In this document: piece by piece, positions 23,590 to 32,945 of the stretch
How positions within the stretch are numbered: the first letter of the stretch is position 1
Layout: the number at the start of each line of letters is the position of its first letter
DNA from: Streptomyces minutiscleroticus
GTDB lineage: Bacteria; Actinomycetota; Actinomycetes; Streptomycetales; Streptomycetaceae
DNA: 64,000 nt
Assembly (NCBI RefSeq): GCF_014650875.1
Contig: NZ_BMVU01000013.1
Location: forward strand, 98,387-162,386
Reading direction: 5' to 3'
Position numbers and translations under genes: made by a program
The notes under the pieces: generated by a model
What the model was told of the DNA's origin: nothing
The model's database searches: none
What the model saw: only the letters and a program-made list of their open reading frames with translations

Positions 23590-25134
23590 TCAGCGGCGGC
23601 CCGCGGCCGCGGGCGGGCCCTTGAGGGCGTTCCTGGCGGCGGCGCGGGCGATGTTGCGGGCCATCCCGCCGAAGACGACGGCGTGGAAGGGCGACACCGA
23701 CCACCAGTACGCGTGGCCCAGCAGCCCGTGCGGATGGAACAGGGCCCGCTGCCGGTACCGGGTGCGGCCGTCGTCGCCGGTGCCGGCGCGCAGTTCCAGC
23801 CAGGCCAGGCCCGGCAGCCGCATCTCGGCGCGCAGCCGCAGCAGCCGGCCCGGTTCGATCTCCTCCACGCGCCAGAAGTCCAGCGAGTCGCCGGCGCGCA
23901 GCCGGCCCGCGTCCCGGCGGCCCCGGCGCAGTCCGACCCCGCCCACCAGCCGGTCGAGCACGCCGCGCACGGACCAGGCGAGCGGGAAGGAGTACCAGCC
24001 GTTCTCGCCGCCGATGCCCTCGATCACCCGCCACAGGGCCTCGCGCGGCGCGTCGACGCTCCGCTCGCGCTCGTCGGTGTAGAGGCTGCCGCCGGCCCAG
24101 TCCGGGTCGGTGGGCAGCGGGTCGCTGGGCGCGCCCGGCACGGACGCCGAGGACCAGCGCGTGGTGACCTCGGCCTCCTTGACGCGCTGCAGCGCCAGCG
24201 AGACGGCCGTGTCGAAGGTGAGGCGGCCGCCGGGCGGGTCGGGCACGTACCGGGCGATGTCGTGCTCGCGGCACACCACCTCGTGGCGCAGCGACTCGGC
24301 GAGCGGCCGGGCGAGGGCCGGGGGCACCGGCGTGACCAGGCCCACCCAGTGGCTGGACAGGCCGGGGCTGAGCACCGGCACGGGCAGGATCAGCCGCCGG
24401 GGCAGTCCGGCGACGACCGCGTACCGGAGCATCATGTCGCGGTAGGTCAGGACGTTCGGGCCGCCCACGTCGAAGGCCCGGTTGATGTCGGCGGGCATCC
24501 GGGCGCTGCCGACCAGACAGCGCAGCACGTCCCGGACGGCGACGGGCTGGATGCGGGTGTGCACCCAGCTCGGTGTGACCATCACCGGCAGGCGCTCGGT
24601 GAGGTAGCGCAGCATCTCGAACGAGGCCGAGCCGGAGCCGATGATCACCGCGGCCCGCAGCACGGTGGTGGGGACGCCGGAGCCGAGCAGGATGCGGCCG
24701 ACCTCCGCGCGCGAGCGCAGGTGCGGGGACAGCCGTTCCTCGGGCACGCCGTACGGGGTGAGGGCGCCCAGGTAGACGATGCGGCCCACGCCCGCGGCGC
24801 GCGCCTGCTCCCCGAAGGTGCGGGCCGCCTTCCTGTCGGTCTCCTCGAAGCCGTCCCCGCTGGTCAGGGCGTGCACCAGGTAGTACGCGACGTCGATGCC
24901 GCGCAGCGCCTCAGCCAGCGACGCGGCGTCGGTGACGTCGCCGCGGACGATCTCCGTGTCGCCCGCCCAGGGGTGGTCGCGCAGCTTGCCGGGGGAGCGG
25001 GCCAGACAGCGCACCCGGTGGCCGGCGGCCAGCAGCTCGGGGACCAGCCGGCCGCCGATGTAGCCCGTCGCGCCGGTCACCAGACAGCGCAGGCCGGTCC
25101 CGGTGCCGTCGGCCCCGGTGTCCTGACCGTTCAT
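23590..25134 (-). CDS. NAD(P)-binding SDR-like protein with DUF2867 domain
   Basis: 514 residues, ATG with GGAGG. N-terminal extended-SDR Rossmann (VTGATGYIGGRLVPELLAAGH at 20-40; VAYYLVHALTSG; IVYLGALTP) covers about 15-320 and lacks the usual YxxxK catalytic pair, suggesting an NmrA-like sensor or reductase of unclear activity. The C-terminal 180 residues are a SRPBCC-type DUF2867 domain ending FHAVVFGGMARNIARAA. Such fusions occur near photolyase and carotenoid genes in actinobacteria. It is the probable first gene of an SDR-phr unit; the role is unproven. Confidence 0.82.
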   Translation of the reverse strand: MNGQDTGADGTGTGLRCLVTGATGYIGGRLVPELLAAGHRVRCLARSPGKLRDHPWAGDTEIVRGDVTDAASLAEALRGIDVAYYLVHALTSGDGFEETDRKAARTFGEQARAAGVGRIVYLGALTPYGVPEERLSPHLRSRAEVGRILLGSGVPTTVLRAAVIIGSGSASFEMLRYLTERLPVMVTPSWVHTRIQPVAVRDVLRCLVGSARMPADINRAFDVGGPNVLTYRDMMLRYAVVAGLPRRLILPVPVLSPGLSSHWVGLVTPVPPALARPLAESLRHEVVCREHDIARYVPDPPGGRLTFDTAVSLALQRVKEAEVTTRWSSASVPGAPSDPLPTDPDWAGGSLYTDERERSVDAPREALWRVIEGIGGENGWYSFPLAWSVRGVLDRLVGGVGLRRGRRDAGRLRAGDSLDFWRVEEIEPGRLLRLRAEMRLPGLAWLELRAGTGDDGRTRYRQRALFHPHGLLGHAYWWSVSPFHAVVFGGMARNIARAAARNALKGPPAAAGRR

Positions 25135-25680
25135 GACTCCTCCGTCGCTCGCCTCGTCGGGCCCCCTGGCTGATCACTTCCACGTTCGCGGGCGTTTCGG
25201 ATGCACAGGAGCGGCCGGATGCGTGGCCCGGCGCGAACCGTACGGCCGTGCGCCCGCCGTACGGGGAAGCGGCACATGGCGGAACGCATCGGGGGCAGAC
25301 GGGTCGTACGGGGGCCGGCGTTCCGGTTCTCGGCCCGGCACGGAGGCGGACGCCGGTATTCCTGTCGCCGCTCCGGCGCGGCACGGCGTTCCGCGTTCGG
25401 CGGCCGGGAAAACCGGCGTATTCACCGCCGCGGAAAAAGTATTTCATTCAAGCGCGGTATCCGCTGGAAACGGGATTCCGTTGAAACGTGAAACCAGATA
25501 GGAACGAGTGGTAAGCCGTCACGCCGTCGGCCCACTCGTGCACGCAAAGCGACGGAGCGGGAAGTGTTGTGGCGCGGCGTGCCGAAGCGCGGCGTAACAC
25601 GGTGCGACGCACCGCGGACCCGGCGCGATCGTCCGGGTCCGCAGTGCGTCGGCGATGTCCCTCGGCGCCTGGAGACCGCC
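25135..25680. other. intergenic between SDR gene and hydrophobic peptide gene
   Basis: 546 bases, no gene seen. Includes an AT-richer segment (25420-25510) and, at 25605-25651, a long hairpin, the terminator of the peptide gene. Confidence 0.5.
25605..25651. terminator. terminator of the hydrophobic peptide gene
   Basis: 19-base arms (25605-25623 with 25633-25651) with a single internal mismatch and a 9-base loop, downstream of the gene ending at 25681. Confidence 0.75.
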
Positions 25681-25851
25681 CTACCAGCGGTACCAGCGGC
25701 CGCGGCGGCCCCCCGAAGCGGTGGGGCGCACGACGAAGCCGAGCAGCCAGACGATCAGGACGATCACGGCGATCCACCACAGCGCCTTGAGCGCGAAGCC
25801 GGCACCGAAAAGGATGAGTGCCAGCAGCAGAACCAGAAGCAAAGGACCCAT
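25681..25851 (-). CDS. 56-residue hydrophobic membrane protein
   Basis: ATG after a GGGAGG site. The peptide is almost all hydrophobic: LLLVLLLALILFGAGFALKALW then IAVIVLIVWLLGFVV, two membrane segments, ended by a basic SGGRRGRWYRW tail. Proteins of this kind (lmo0937-like) are general stress-induced in Gram-positives. A SigB-like promoter (GTGT-N15-GGGAAT) sits upstream. Function unknown; perhaps membrane stabilisation. Confidence 0.82.
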   Translation of the reverse strand: MGPLLLVLLLALILFGAGFALKALWWIAVIVLIVWLLGFVVRPTASGGRRGRWYRW

Positions 25852-25875
25852 GTGTATCAACCTCCCGCCCTCCGA

Positions 25876-25900
25876 ATTCCCCGGTTCGCCGTTCAAACAC
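25876..25900 (-). promoter_or_regulatory. candidate SigB-type promoter of the hydrophobic peptide
   Basis: On the minus strand, GTGT (25897-25900), 15-base spacer, GGGAAT (25876-25881), about 25 bases before the ATG at 25851. Confidence 0.5.
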
Positions 25901-26029
25901 CTCTCACCCGAAAGAGATCCACACCGCGTCCTCATTCCCGTCGCGGGGTTTGACGCCCGTATCAATGGTCAGCCGTTTCTTTGACGCGTTTCCGGTCGAA
26001 TCGCCGCTGGGAGCGGGCAGGAGGTAGGA

Positions 26030-26509
26030 ATGCGAACGGCACACGAGGACGCATCCCATGACATGCGGTCCGGCGGTGGCCAGGCGGTGGAAGAGGTGCC
26101 GCACAGCGCGGCCGCCGCGCGCAGGAACGTGGAGGACCTGCTGCGGAGCGCCGGCCGCGACGAGCGCGCGGCCCTCGCGCGCGCCGCGGCGGACCGCCCG
26201 TCCGCGGCCGGCGGCGACCGAGCCGTGGCGGACGCCCTGCTGGTCACCTCCGAACTGGTCACGAACGCGATCCGGCACGGCGGGGGCGTCACGGACTTCG
26301 AGGCCGAGCTGACGGACGACGGCGTGCGCGTCGCGGTCGGCGACCGCAGCGAGGACCTTCCCACCCTGGAGCGGCAGACGGACGACCAGGGCCTGCTGAG
26401 GGTCGGCTGCCACGGCTGGTACATCGTCAACCGGCTGGCCCGCTCGGTCTCCATCAGCCGCCTCCCCGGCCGCGGCAAGCGCATCAGCGTGCTGCTGCCG
26501 CTGACCTGA
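26030..26509 (+). CDS. RsbW-like ATP-binding protein
   Basis: 159 residues, ATG with AGGAGG site. HATPase_c_2 domain with SELVTNAIRHGGGV (N-box), VGDRSEDLPTL and a G2-like HGWYIVNRLARSV; ends ISVLLPLT. The linker RNVEDLLRSAGRDERA is typical of Streptomyces orphan regulatory ATPases. There is no phosphoacceptor histidine. Divergent from the hydrophobic stress peptide, so a role in SigB-like control is plausible but no partner is adjacent. Confidence 0.85.
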   Translation: MRTAHEDASHDMRSGGGQAVEEVPHSAAAARRNVEDLLRSAGRDERAALARAAADRPSAAGGDRAVADALLVTSELVTNAIRHGGGVTDFEAELTDDGVRVAVGDRSEDLPTLERQTDDQGLLRVGCHGWYIVNRLARSVSISRLPGRGKRISVLLPLT

Positions 26510-26635
26510 CCGGGGTCCGTCCCGGCGCCCTCGGCGAGCGCCGGGACCACCGCGCCCCGCGCGGGCGGCGGCCTCCGCCGTCCGAACGGGGTGGGCGCGG
26601 ATCATGCCCCGGACCAGGGGTGTCACACTGACCCC

Positions 26636-27619
26636 ATGGACGAGCGAGTATTGGGCAGGACGGGCCGGCAGGTCTCGGTCATCGGGCTGGGCACCTGGCA
26701 GCTGGGCGCCGACTGGGGCGACGTGGACGACAAGGACGCCCTGGCGGTCCTGGAGGCCGCCGCCGAGGCGGGCGTGACCTTCTTCGACACGGCCGACGTG
26801 TACGGCGACGGGCGCAGCGAGCAGACCATCGCGCGCTTCCTGAAGGACCGCCCCGACCTGCGGGTGACGGTGGCGACCAAGATGGGCCGGCGGGTCGAGC
26901 AGATCCCGCGGAACTACGTGCTGGACAACTTCCGCGAGTGGAACGACCGCTCGCGCCGCAACCTCGGGACCGACCGGCTCGACCTGGTGCAGCTGCACTG
27001 CCCGCCGACGCCCGTCTACTCCTCCGACGAGGTCTTCGACGCGCTGGACACCCTCGTGGCCGAGGAGCGGATCGCCGCGTACGGCGTGAGCGTGGAGACC
27101 GCCGAGGAGGCGCTGACCGCGATCGCCCGCCCGAACGTGGCCAGCGTCCAGATCATCCTCAACCCCTTCCGCATGAAGCCCCTGCGCCGGGTGCTGCCCG
27201 CGGCCCGGGAGGCCGGCGTCGGCATCATCGCCCGGGTGCCGCTGGCCTCCGGCCTGCTGTCCGGCAAGTACACGAAGGACACGGTCTTCGCGGAGAACGA
27301 CCACCGGACGTTCAACCGCCACGGCGAGGCCTTCGACCAGGGCGAGACCTTCTCCGGCGTCGACTACGCCACCGGTGTCGAGGCGGCGGCGGAGTTCGCC
27401 GCCCTCGCCCCCGAGGGCGTCACCCCGGCCCAGCTGGCGCTCGCCTGGATCGTGCAGCAGCCCGGCGTCACCACCGTGATCCCCGGTGCCCGCAACCCGG
27501 AGCAGGCCCGGGCCAACGCGGCCGCCGCCGAGGTCCCGGAGCTGTCCCCGGAGACGCTCGCGGCGATCACCGACCTGTACGACCGGCGCATCAAGGACCA
27601 GGTCGAGAACCGCTGGTGA
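26636..27619 (+). CDS. aldo/keto reductase
   Basis: 327 residues, a complete (alpha/beta)8 enzyme. The catalytic tetrad is visible: Asp in FFDTADVYGDGRSE with the adjacent Tyr, Lys in VATKMG and His in LVQLHCPPTP; NADPH is held by VTTVIPGARNPEQA. It belongs to the YajO/general stress protein 69-like branch. The chosen ATG follows a short leader. Substrate unknown. It is unrelated in detail to the partial reductase at the window start and converges on the MBL hydrolase. Confidence 0.9.
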   Translation: MDERVLGRTGRQVSVIGLGTWQLGADWGDVDDKDALAVLEAAAEAGVTFFDTADVYGDGRSEQTIARFLKDRPDLRVTVATKMGRRVEQIPRNYVLDNFREWNDRSRRNLGTDRLDLVQLHCPPTPVYSSDEVFDALDTLVAEERIAAYGVSVETAEEALTAIARPNVASVQIILNPFRMKPLRRVLPAAREAGVGIIARVPLASGLLSGKYTKDTVFAENDHRTFNRHGEAFDQGETFSGVDYATGVEAAAEFAALAPEGVTPAQLALAWIVQQPGVTTVIPGARNPEQARANAAAAEVPELSPETLAAITDLYDRRIKDQVENRW

Positions 27620-27624
27620 CGGCG

Positions 27625-27654
27625 GGGCCCGCGGCGGGGAACCGCCGCGGGCCC
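27625..27654. terminator. bidirectional terminator
   Basis: 13-bp arms with a GGAA tetraloop, just after the aldo/keto reductase and before the convergent MBL gene end. Confidence 0.75.
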
Positions 27655-27750
27655 GGCGGTACGGCTCCGCGACGGGCCGGTGCACGGCGCGCCGGGCGCC
27701 GGCCCGTCCGGCCGCCCGGGGGAGGGCGGCCGCTGTTCCTCCGGCGGCGG

Positions 27751-28506
27751 TCAGAAGGCGCGTGCGCGGGCCCGGCGCGCCGCCTCGCGGACGGGGCCGC
27801 GGCGGAGGGGGCCGTGCCCCGGCAGCAGGGCGTCGCCCTCCAGCGCCTCCAGGGCGTCCAGCGAGGCGAGGGCGCCGGTCCGGTCGTGGTGGAACATGGC
27901 CGGCAGCAGCTGCGGCCCGTCGGCGCGGGCGATCGGGTGCCCCGTGACCAGCGCGTCACCGGAGACCACGATCCCGGCCTCCGGGAGGTGGTAGGCGCAG
28001 TGGCCCGCCGTGTGGCCGGGCGTGTGCACCGGCACGGGGCGGCCGGGCACGTCCAGCCGGCCGGGGGCCGGGAACGGCTTCGGGGCGCCGACCGGCACGT
28101 GCGCCGTGCCGCCGTGCCGCAGGGCGCGCACCGACCAGGGCAGCACACCGGGGCGCCACGCGTTGCGCGCGACCTGCCCGACGGTCACCTGGTGCAGGAA
28201 GTCGCGGCGCGCGTGCGGCACCTCGGCCTCGTGCAGGTACACGGGGACGCCGTAGGTGCGCCGCAGGTACTCGGCCGAGCCGAGGTGGTCGTTGTGGGCG
28301 TGCGTGATCAGCACGGCCGAGACCGCCTCCGGCGAACGCCCCACCGCCGTCAGCGAGTCGAGCAGCGCCCGCCGGTCCCCGGGGTAGCCGGTGTCGATCA
28401 GTGTGACGGCGTCCCCCTCGGTGAGGATCGTCCAGTTGGTGTCGCTGCCGTGCACCAGGTGCACGCCGTCGGCGACGTGCTCGATGTCGGTCCTGTCCGT
28501 CCCCAT
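27751..28506 (-). CDS. MBL-fold metallo-hydrolase
   Basis: 251 residues. The metallo-beta-lactamase fold is complete: strand DAVTLIDTGYPGD, metal motif THAHNDHLGS (HxHxDH), HTPGHTAGHC for the third His, GDALVTGH for the bridging Asp, and LLPGHGP near the end. This is the glyoxalase II/lactonase-like cytoplasmic group that hydrolyses thioesters, lactones or phosphodiesters; substrate unknown. No signal peptide. Single gene in its strand, 118 bases downstream of the YkvA gene. Confidence 0.9.
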   Translation of the reverse strand: MGTDRTDIEHVADGVHLVHGSDTNWTILTEGDAVTLIDTGYPGDRRALLDSLTAVGRSPEAVSAVLITHAHNDHLGSAEYLRRTYGVPVYLHEAEVPHARRDFLHQVTVGQVARNAWRPGVLPWSVRALRHGGTAHVPVGAPKPFPAPGRLDVPGRPVPVHTPGHTAGHCAYHLPEAGIVVSGDALVTGHPIARADGPQLLPAMFHHDRTGALASLDALEALEGDALLPGHGPLRRGPVREAARRARARAF

Positions 28507-28623
28507 GCGCTGTCCGCCCCTTGTGGTCCCGTCCCGGCGGAACCAGCCAAGCAGACGCCTCCGGCCGCCCGGCAGCCGGTATCCGGCTCCTGGCCCGCCG
28601 GCTCGGGAACGGGGTCCGTCGCG

Positions 28624-28980
28624 TCAGTGGCCGGCGGGGCGCGAGCCCGGCCCGGGGGCGGGAGCGGCGTCCCGGCCGCGGTCCCCGTACCCGCGTCCGG
28701 CCGACGGCGGCAGCTTCCCCGGCACGGCGGAGCGCATCGACTTCAGCGCCAGCAGCAGGACGCCGATGTCGTCGAGGTAGACCGGGTCCGGCACCAGGTC
28801 CGCGGGGAGCAGCAGATAGGCGACGGCGCCCCAGAACACCCACTTGGGGCCGGTCGGCAGGCCGGCCCGGTCCAGGGTGCGGCGGGTGCGGACCAGCCGG
28901 ACGAGCACGGCGACCGCCGCCGCGAGGGTCAGCACGGCCAGCACGGCCACGACCACGATCAGGATCGTCAGGTTGTCCAT
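28624..28980 (-). CDS. YkvA-family (DUF1232) membrane protein
   Basis: 118 residues. An N-terminal membrane helix (LTILIVVVAVLAVLTLAAAV) and a second hydrophobic stretch flank the DUF1232 core: VFWGAVAYLLLPADLVPDPVYLDDIGVLLLALKSM, with the typical LxPxDxIPD-like turn and DDxGV. Members are small membrane proteins of unknown role. The C-terminus is Gly/Pro-rich. It lies divergently beside the flavin monooxygenase gene and upstream of the MBL gene. Confidence 0.85.
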   Translation of the reverse strand: MDNLTILIVVVAVLAVLTLAAAVAVLVRLVRTRRTLDRAGLPTGPKWVFWGAVAYLLLPADLVPDPVYLDDIGVLLLALKSMRSAVPGKLPPSAGRGYGDRGRDAAPAPGPGSRPAGH

Positions 28981-29172
28981 GAGCCCTTCCTCGGCCCGGC
29001 GGCATCGTTCGCACGCTCCCCGTGCGTCTTCCCCGCTTCGCCCCCGCCATCCCGCCCCGGCCGCGTACCACCCTTTTCGGGCCGGTGCCCGGCGCGGCGC
29101 CGCGCCCGCGGCGCCGCCGCGCTCCTACCCTGTGCTCCCGAACGGTCACCCGGGGCGAACAGTGGGGTGCGT

Positions 29173-30375
29173 GTGAAGGTCGTCTGTGTCGGCGGCGGGC
29201 CCGCCGGCCTGTACCTCTCGATTCTGATGAAGCGCCAGGACCCGGCGCACGACGTCACCGTCCTCGAACGCGACCCGGCCGGCGCGACCTACGGCTGGGG
29301 CGTGACCTACTGGGGCGGCCTGCTCGACAGGCTGCGGGCGGGCGACCCCGAGTCGGCGCACGCGGTGGAGGCGGCGTCCGTGCGCTGGCGCGACGGCGTC
29401 GCCCACGTCGGCGACCGCACGGCGCGGCACACGGGCGACGAGGGCTTCGGCATCGGCCGCCACCGCCTGCTGGACGTCCTCGCCGACCGGGCCCGCTCCC
29501 TGGGCGTACGCGTCGAGCACGGAAGGCCGGTGAGCGGTCCCGCCGACCTGCCCGCCGCCGATCTGGTGGTCGCGGCCGACGGCGTGCACAGCGCCCTGCG
29601 CGAGCGGCACGCCGACCGCTTCGGCACCGAGGCCGCCGTCGGCCGCAACCTCTACGTCTGGCTGGGCACCACCAAGGTCCTCGACGCGTTCACCTTCTCC
29701 TTCGCCGAGACCCCGCACGGCTGGATCTGGTGCTACGCCTACCGCCACGACGCGGACCGCAGCACCTGCGTCGTGGAGTGCCCCCCGGAGACCTGGACCG
29801 GCCTCGGCCTGGACCGCATGTCCCAGGAGGACGGCCTCGCCCTGCTGGAGGGGCTGTTCGCGCGACTGCTGGACGGCCACCGGCTGACCGGGCGGGCGCA
29901 CGCCGACGGCACCGCCCCGTGGCGCACCTTCCGCACCCTCACCAACCGCACCTGGTCCTACGGCGACCTGGTGCTCATGGGGGACGCCGCCCACACCACG
30001 CACTACTCGATCGGCGCGGGCACCACCCTCGCCCTGGAGGACGCCCTCGCCCTGGCCGGGGCGCTGCGCGACGTGCCCGGCCGGGCGGCGGCCCTCGCCG
30101 CGTACGAGAGGGAGCGCAAGCGCGCCCTGCTGTCCGCGCAGAGCGCCGCCCGCCACAGCGCCCGCTGGTACGAGGACCTGCCGCGCTACATCGGCCTCGA
30201 ACCCGGGCGGATGTTCGCCCTGCTCGGCCAGCGCCACTCCCCGCTGCTGCCGTACGTGCCGCCGCGGCTCTACTACCACCTGGACCGGGCGGCCGGCCGG
30301 CTGGGCGTGCTGCGCCGGCTCAAGCGCGGCCTGGGGCCGCGGGCCGCCCGCGCCCTGCAGGCCCGGCACGGCTGA
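29173..30375 (+). CDS. FAD-dependent monooxygenase (PHBH fold)
   Basis: 400 residues from GTG 29173 (a GTG two codons earlier is possible). VVCVGGGPAGLYLSILMKRQ is the FAD Rossmann motif; ADLVVAADGVHSALRE is the DG motif and LVLMGDAAHTTHYSIGAGTTLALEDA the GD motif with the second nucleotide contact. This matches the salicylyl/anthraniloyl-CoA monooxygenase branch, which hydroxylates aromatic CoA esters. No aromatic degradation genes are adjacent, so the substrate is open. The C-terminal Arg-rich helix (RRLKRGLGPRAARAL) is unusual. Confidence 0.85.
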   Translation: MKVVCVGGGPAGLYLSILMKRQDPAHDVTVLERDPAGATYGWGVTYWGGLLDRLRAGDPESAHAVEAASVRWRDGVAHVGDRTARHTGDEGFGIGRHRLLDVLADRARSLGVRVEHGRPVSGPADLPAADLVVAADGVHSALRERHADRFGTEAAVGRNLYVWLGTTKVLDAFTFSFAETPHGWIWCYAYRHDADRSTCVVECPPETWTGLGLDRMSQEDGLALLEGLFARLLDGHRLTGRAHADGTAPWRTFRTLTNRTWSYGDLVLMGDAAHTTHYSIGAGTTLALEDALALAGALRDVPGRAAALAAYERERKRALLSAQSAARHSARWYEDLPRYIGLEPGRMFALLGQRHSPLLPYVPPRLYYHLDRAAGRLGVLRRLKRGLGPRAARALQARHG

Positions 30376-31048
30376 CCGCCGGAACCGGTCCCGCGCCCCG
30401 CACGCCGTCCAGGCCCGGCGCGCCCCGCACGCCCGGCGCGGCCTGCCGCCGGGACCGGGCCGCCGCGGCCCGCGACGTCGCGGGGGCGGGTCCGTGGTGA
30501 TCACTGGTCGGAGCGGACCCGGCATGTCCGACAGGATCGATGATCTTGCTATACGTCGGTGGTCGAAACAGTTGTGACGAACAGGGCCCAATAGGCCAGT
30601 GGCTGGGATACGCTGCCCCGCACCCACGTTCGAGGGCCGCGCGCGTGGGGCCGGTCACCCCGGTACGTACGTGTGCGGAACGTCCGCACGTCCTGCACCG
30701 CCGGCCGACGCACGGGACCGTCCGGTCCGCCGCTCCACCACCTCGCCGCGACCCGGCGGGCGAGCCGCACCCGGACACCCCCGGCGCCGTCCGTGTCCCG
30801 GCGGCCGCCGGCGGGCCCGCGAGTTCCTCGTGCCCGCCCGGTGCACCGCCCCCCAGCACCTCGCCATGCCGCGCCGCCCCGGCCCGGGCGGCGTGTTCGA
30901 CCACGCCGAGAACGGGACCCCGCCCGGCCGTCGTGCGCGGGGACGTCTCCGGCCCCGTCCGCGCCTCCAGCACGCGGACGCCGACGTCCTCGCCCGGCCG
31001 TGCGGCTCCTTCGAGCTGCGCAGACAGCCTGTCACCGAGTGAGGAACG
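30376..31048. other. long intergenic region
   Basis: 673 bases, no recognised gene; open frames are Arg/Pro-rich shadows. An AT-richer block (30530-30620, with GATCTTGCTATAC and CAGTTGTGACGAACAG) may hold the promoter or operator for the binding protein. Confidence 0.4.
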
Positions 31049-32146
31049 ATGACCATCCGTGCCCGCACCACCGTCGCTGCGGCCCTTTCCGCGCTTGTCT
31101 CCCTGTCCCTCGCGTCCTGCGGCACGAGCACCGGAGCCGGCGGCGGGGCGAAGGGGGCGACCGTCGGCCTCGCGATGCCGACCAAGGTCTCGCAGCGGTG
31201 GATCGACGACGGCAACAACATGGTCGACGAGCTGAAGCAGTTCGGCTTCGGCGCCACGCTGAAGTACGCGGACAACAAGCCCGAGACGCAGGTCGCGCAG
31301 GTGGAGGAGATGATCGACGAGGGGGTGGACGCCCTCGTGATCGCGGCCGTCGACGGCCACTCGCTCACCGGCGTCCTCAAGAAGGCGGCCGGCGCGCACA
31401 TACCCGTGATCGCCTACGACCGGCTCATCCTCGGCACGCCCCACGTCGACTACTACACGTCCTTCGACAACGAGATGGTCGGCGCGCTCCAGGCCAACTA
31501 CCTGGCCGAGGAGATCGGGCTGATCAACGGCACCGAGCAGGGCCCGTTCACCGTCGAGCTCTTCGCGGGCTCCGCCGACGACAACAACACGCGCTACTTC
31601 TGGAAGGGCGCGATGGACGTGCTGCGGCCCCACATCCAGAACAAGGAGCTCGTCGTGCGGTCCGGGCAGACCGCGCTCGACGACGTCACCACCCTGCGCT
31701 GGGACGGCGACGCCGCCGAGAGACGCATGGACGACATCCTCGACGAGCACTACTCCACCGGCCGGGTGGACGCGGTGCTCTCGCCGTACGACGGGATGTC
31801 CCTCGGCATCATCAAGGCGCTGAAGGCCCACGGGTACGGCGGCGACGGCAAGCCGCTGCCGCTGATCACCGGCCAGGACGCGGAGGTCCCCTCCGTCCGG
31901 TCGATCATCGCGGGGGAGCAGACGCAGACCGTCTACAAGGACACCCGCCAGCTCGCCCTGGTCACCAGCTACATGGTGAACGCCGTCATCCGCGACAAGA
32001 AGCCGGTGACCAACGACGGCACCACCTACGACAACGGCGAGAAGGTGGTCCCCGCCTACCTGCTGGACCCGGTCAGCGTCGACAGGTCGAACTACCGCGA
32101 GGAGCTCGTCGACTCCGGCTACATCGACCAGAGCGACCTGGACTGA
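31049..32146 (+). CDS. ChvE-type sugar-binding lipoprotein of an ABC transporter
   Basis: 365 residues. A lipoprotein signal ends at the lipobox LASC (Cys24). The periplasmic-binding-protein type I fold follows: GLAMPTKVSQRWIDDG, IDEGVDALVIAAVDG, VIAYDRLILGT, AVLSPYDGMSLGIIKAL and LITGQDAEVPSVRSI, matching the ChvE/XylF group that feeds mmsA/xylH-type transporters with xylose, galactose or arabinose. No ATPase or permease gene is adjacent, which is unusual. Start: ATG after a GAGTGAGGAACG site. It probably pairs with a transporter encoded elsewhere. Confidence 0.9.
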   Translation: MTIRARTTVAAALSALVSLSLASCGTSTGAGGGAKGATVGLAMPTKVSQRWIDDGNNMVDELKQFGFGATLKYADNKPETQVAQVEEMIDEGVDALVIAAVDGHSLTGVLKKAAGAHIPVIAYDRLILGTPHVDYYTSFDNEMVGALQANYLAEEIGLINGTEQGPFTVELFAGSADDNNTRYFWKGAMDVLRPHIQNKELVVRSGQTALDDVTTLRWDGDAAERRMDDILDEHYSTGRVDAVLSPYDGMSLGIIKALKAHGYGGDGKPLPLITGQDAEVPSVRSIIAGEQTQTVYKDTRQLALVTSYMVNAVIRDKKPVTNDGTTYDNGEKVVPAYLLDPVSVDRSNYREELVDSGYIDQSDLD

Positions 32147-32170
32147 CGCACCGGGCGTGCATGGCGGCGG

Positions 32171-32209
32171 CCGGGCCGCGGCGGGGGGACGGTCCCCGCC
32201 GCGGCCCGG
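32171..32209. terminator. bidirectional terminator
   Basis: 16-bp perfect arms (32171-32186 with 32194-32209), 7-base loop, in the gap between the sugar-binding protein and the convergent secreted protein. Confidence 0.85.
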
Positions 32210-32234
32210 CGCCGTGAGAGGCCCGGTGCGGACG

Positions 32235-32900
32235 TCAGTTGACGAAGACGGACGGGGCGCCGGACTGCGTCGTGTCCTTGACCGGGGCGTACTTCGCGGT
32301 GAAGTAGCCGTTGTTGAAGCACAGCGACGAGCCCGAGAACTTCGTGAACTGCTGGTTGGTGAACGTGATGCTGTTGTCGGTGTTGCTCGCCGTGCCGCTC
32401 AGGCTCGGTGCCCGGTAGACGCAGGTGATGCTGCCCAGCAGGGTGCGCAGGGAGACGGTGGTCTGGACCGTCGAGCCGGCGGGCGGGGTGATCGTGAGGC
32501 TGCCCGCCGAGGTCACGGAGGCCGTGTAGGGCAGGTTGTCGATCCTGATGCTGTTGACCCCGAGCACGCCGACGACGTTGCTGGTGCAGCTGGCGGCGTC
32601 GAAGGTGTGGGCGGTGACCGACTCGGTGGCCGTGCCCGGCGCGGTGGGGTTGCCGGTGACGGTGGCGGTGAAGGCCGACGACGAGCAGGAGACGCCGCTC
32701 GTGCCGGTGCTGCTGGAGTACAGGGTGGCGTTGGTGCCGGCCGCCAGGGACGCGTTGAGCACGTCACCGGCCGCGACGGCGGTGCCGCCGGGACCGCCGG
32801 TGGTGAGCACCGCCGCGTCGGCGGCGGAGGCGGGTACGGCCGCCGGCAGGACGAGTGCGGCGACGGCTCCGGTCAGGGCGAGGACGGTTCGCGTGCGCAT
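32235..32900 (-). CDS. secreted protein of unknown function
   Basis: 221 residues with a clear Sec signal (RTRTVLALTGAVAALVLPAAV, cleavage after ASA at about 28). The mature part is Ser/Thr/Asn-rich beta sequence with four Cys that could pair (VSCSSSAF, ASCTS, ITCVYR, LCFNNGY), and has no catalytic motif that I recognise. It resembles Streptomyces proteins annotated only as Tat/Sec signal domain proteins. A GAGAAAGG site precedes the ATG. A large hairpin lies upstream at 32946-32996. Confidence 0.7.
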   Translation of the reverse strand: MRTRTVLALTGAVAALVLPAAVPASAADAAVLTTGGPGGTAVAAGDVLNASLAAGTNATLYSSSTGTSGVSCSSSAFTATVTGNPTAPGTATESVTAHTFDAASCTSNVVGVLGVNSIRIDNLPYTASVTSAGSLTITPPAGSTVQTTVSLRTLLGSITCVYRAPSLSGTASNTDNSITFTNQQFTKFSGSSLCFNNGYFTAKYAPVKDTTQSGAPSVFVN

Positions 32901-32945
32901 GCGGGTGCCTTTCTCGAAGTGGGGGTGGAAAAGGCACGGCCCGTG

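Noticed and set aside
28975..29130. SigB-type promoter upstream of the YkvA gene
   Set aside because: A GGGTAG box exists at 29125-29130 but no GNNT at the right spacing.
30540..31042. Possible genes upstream of the sugar-binding protein
   Set aside because: Frames are Arg/Pro-rich without domain or start-site support.
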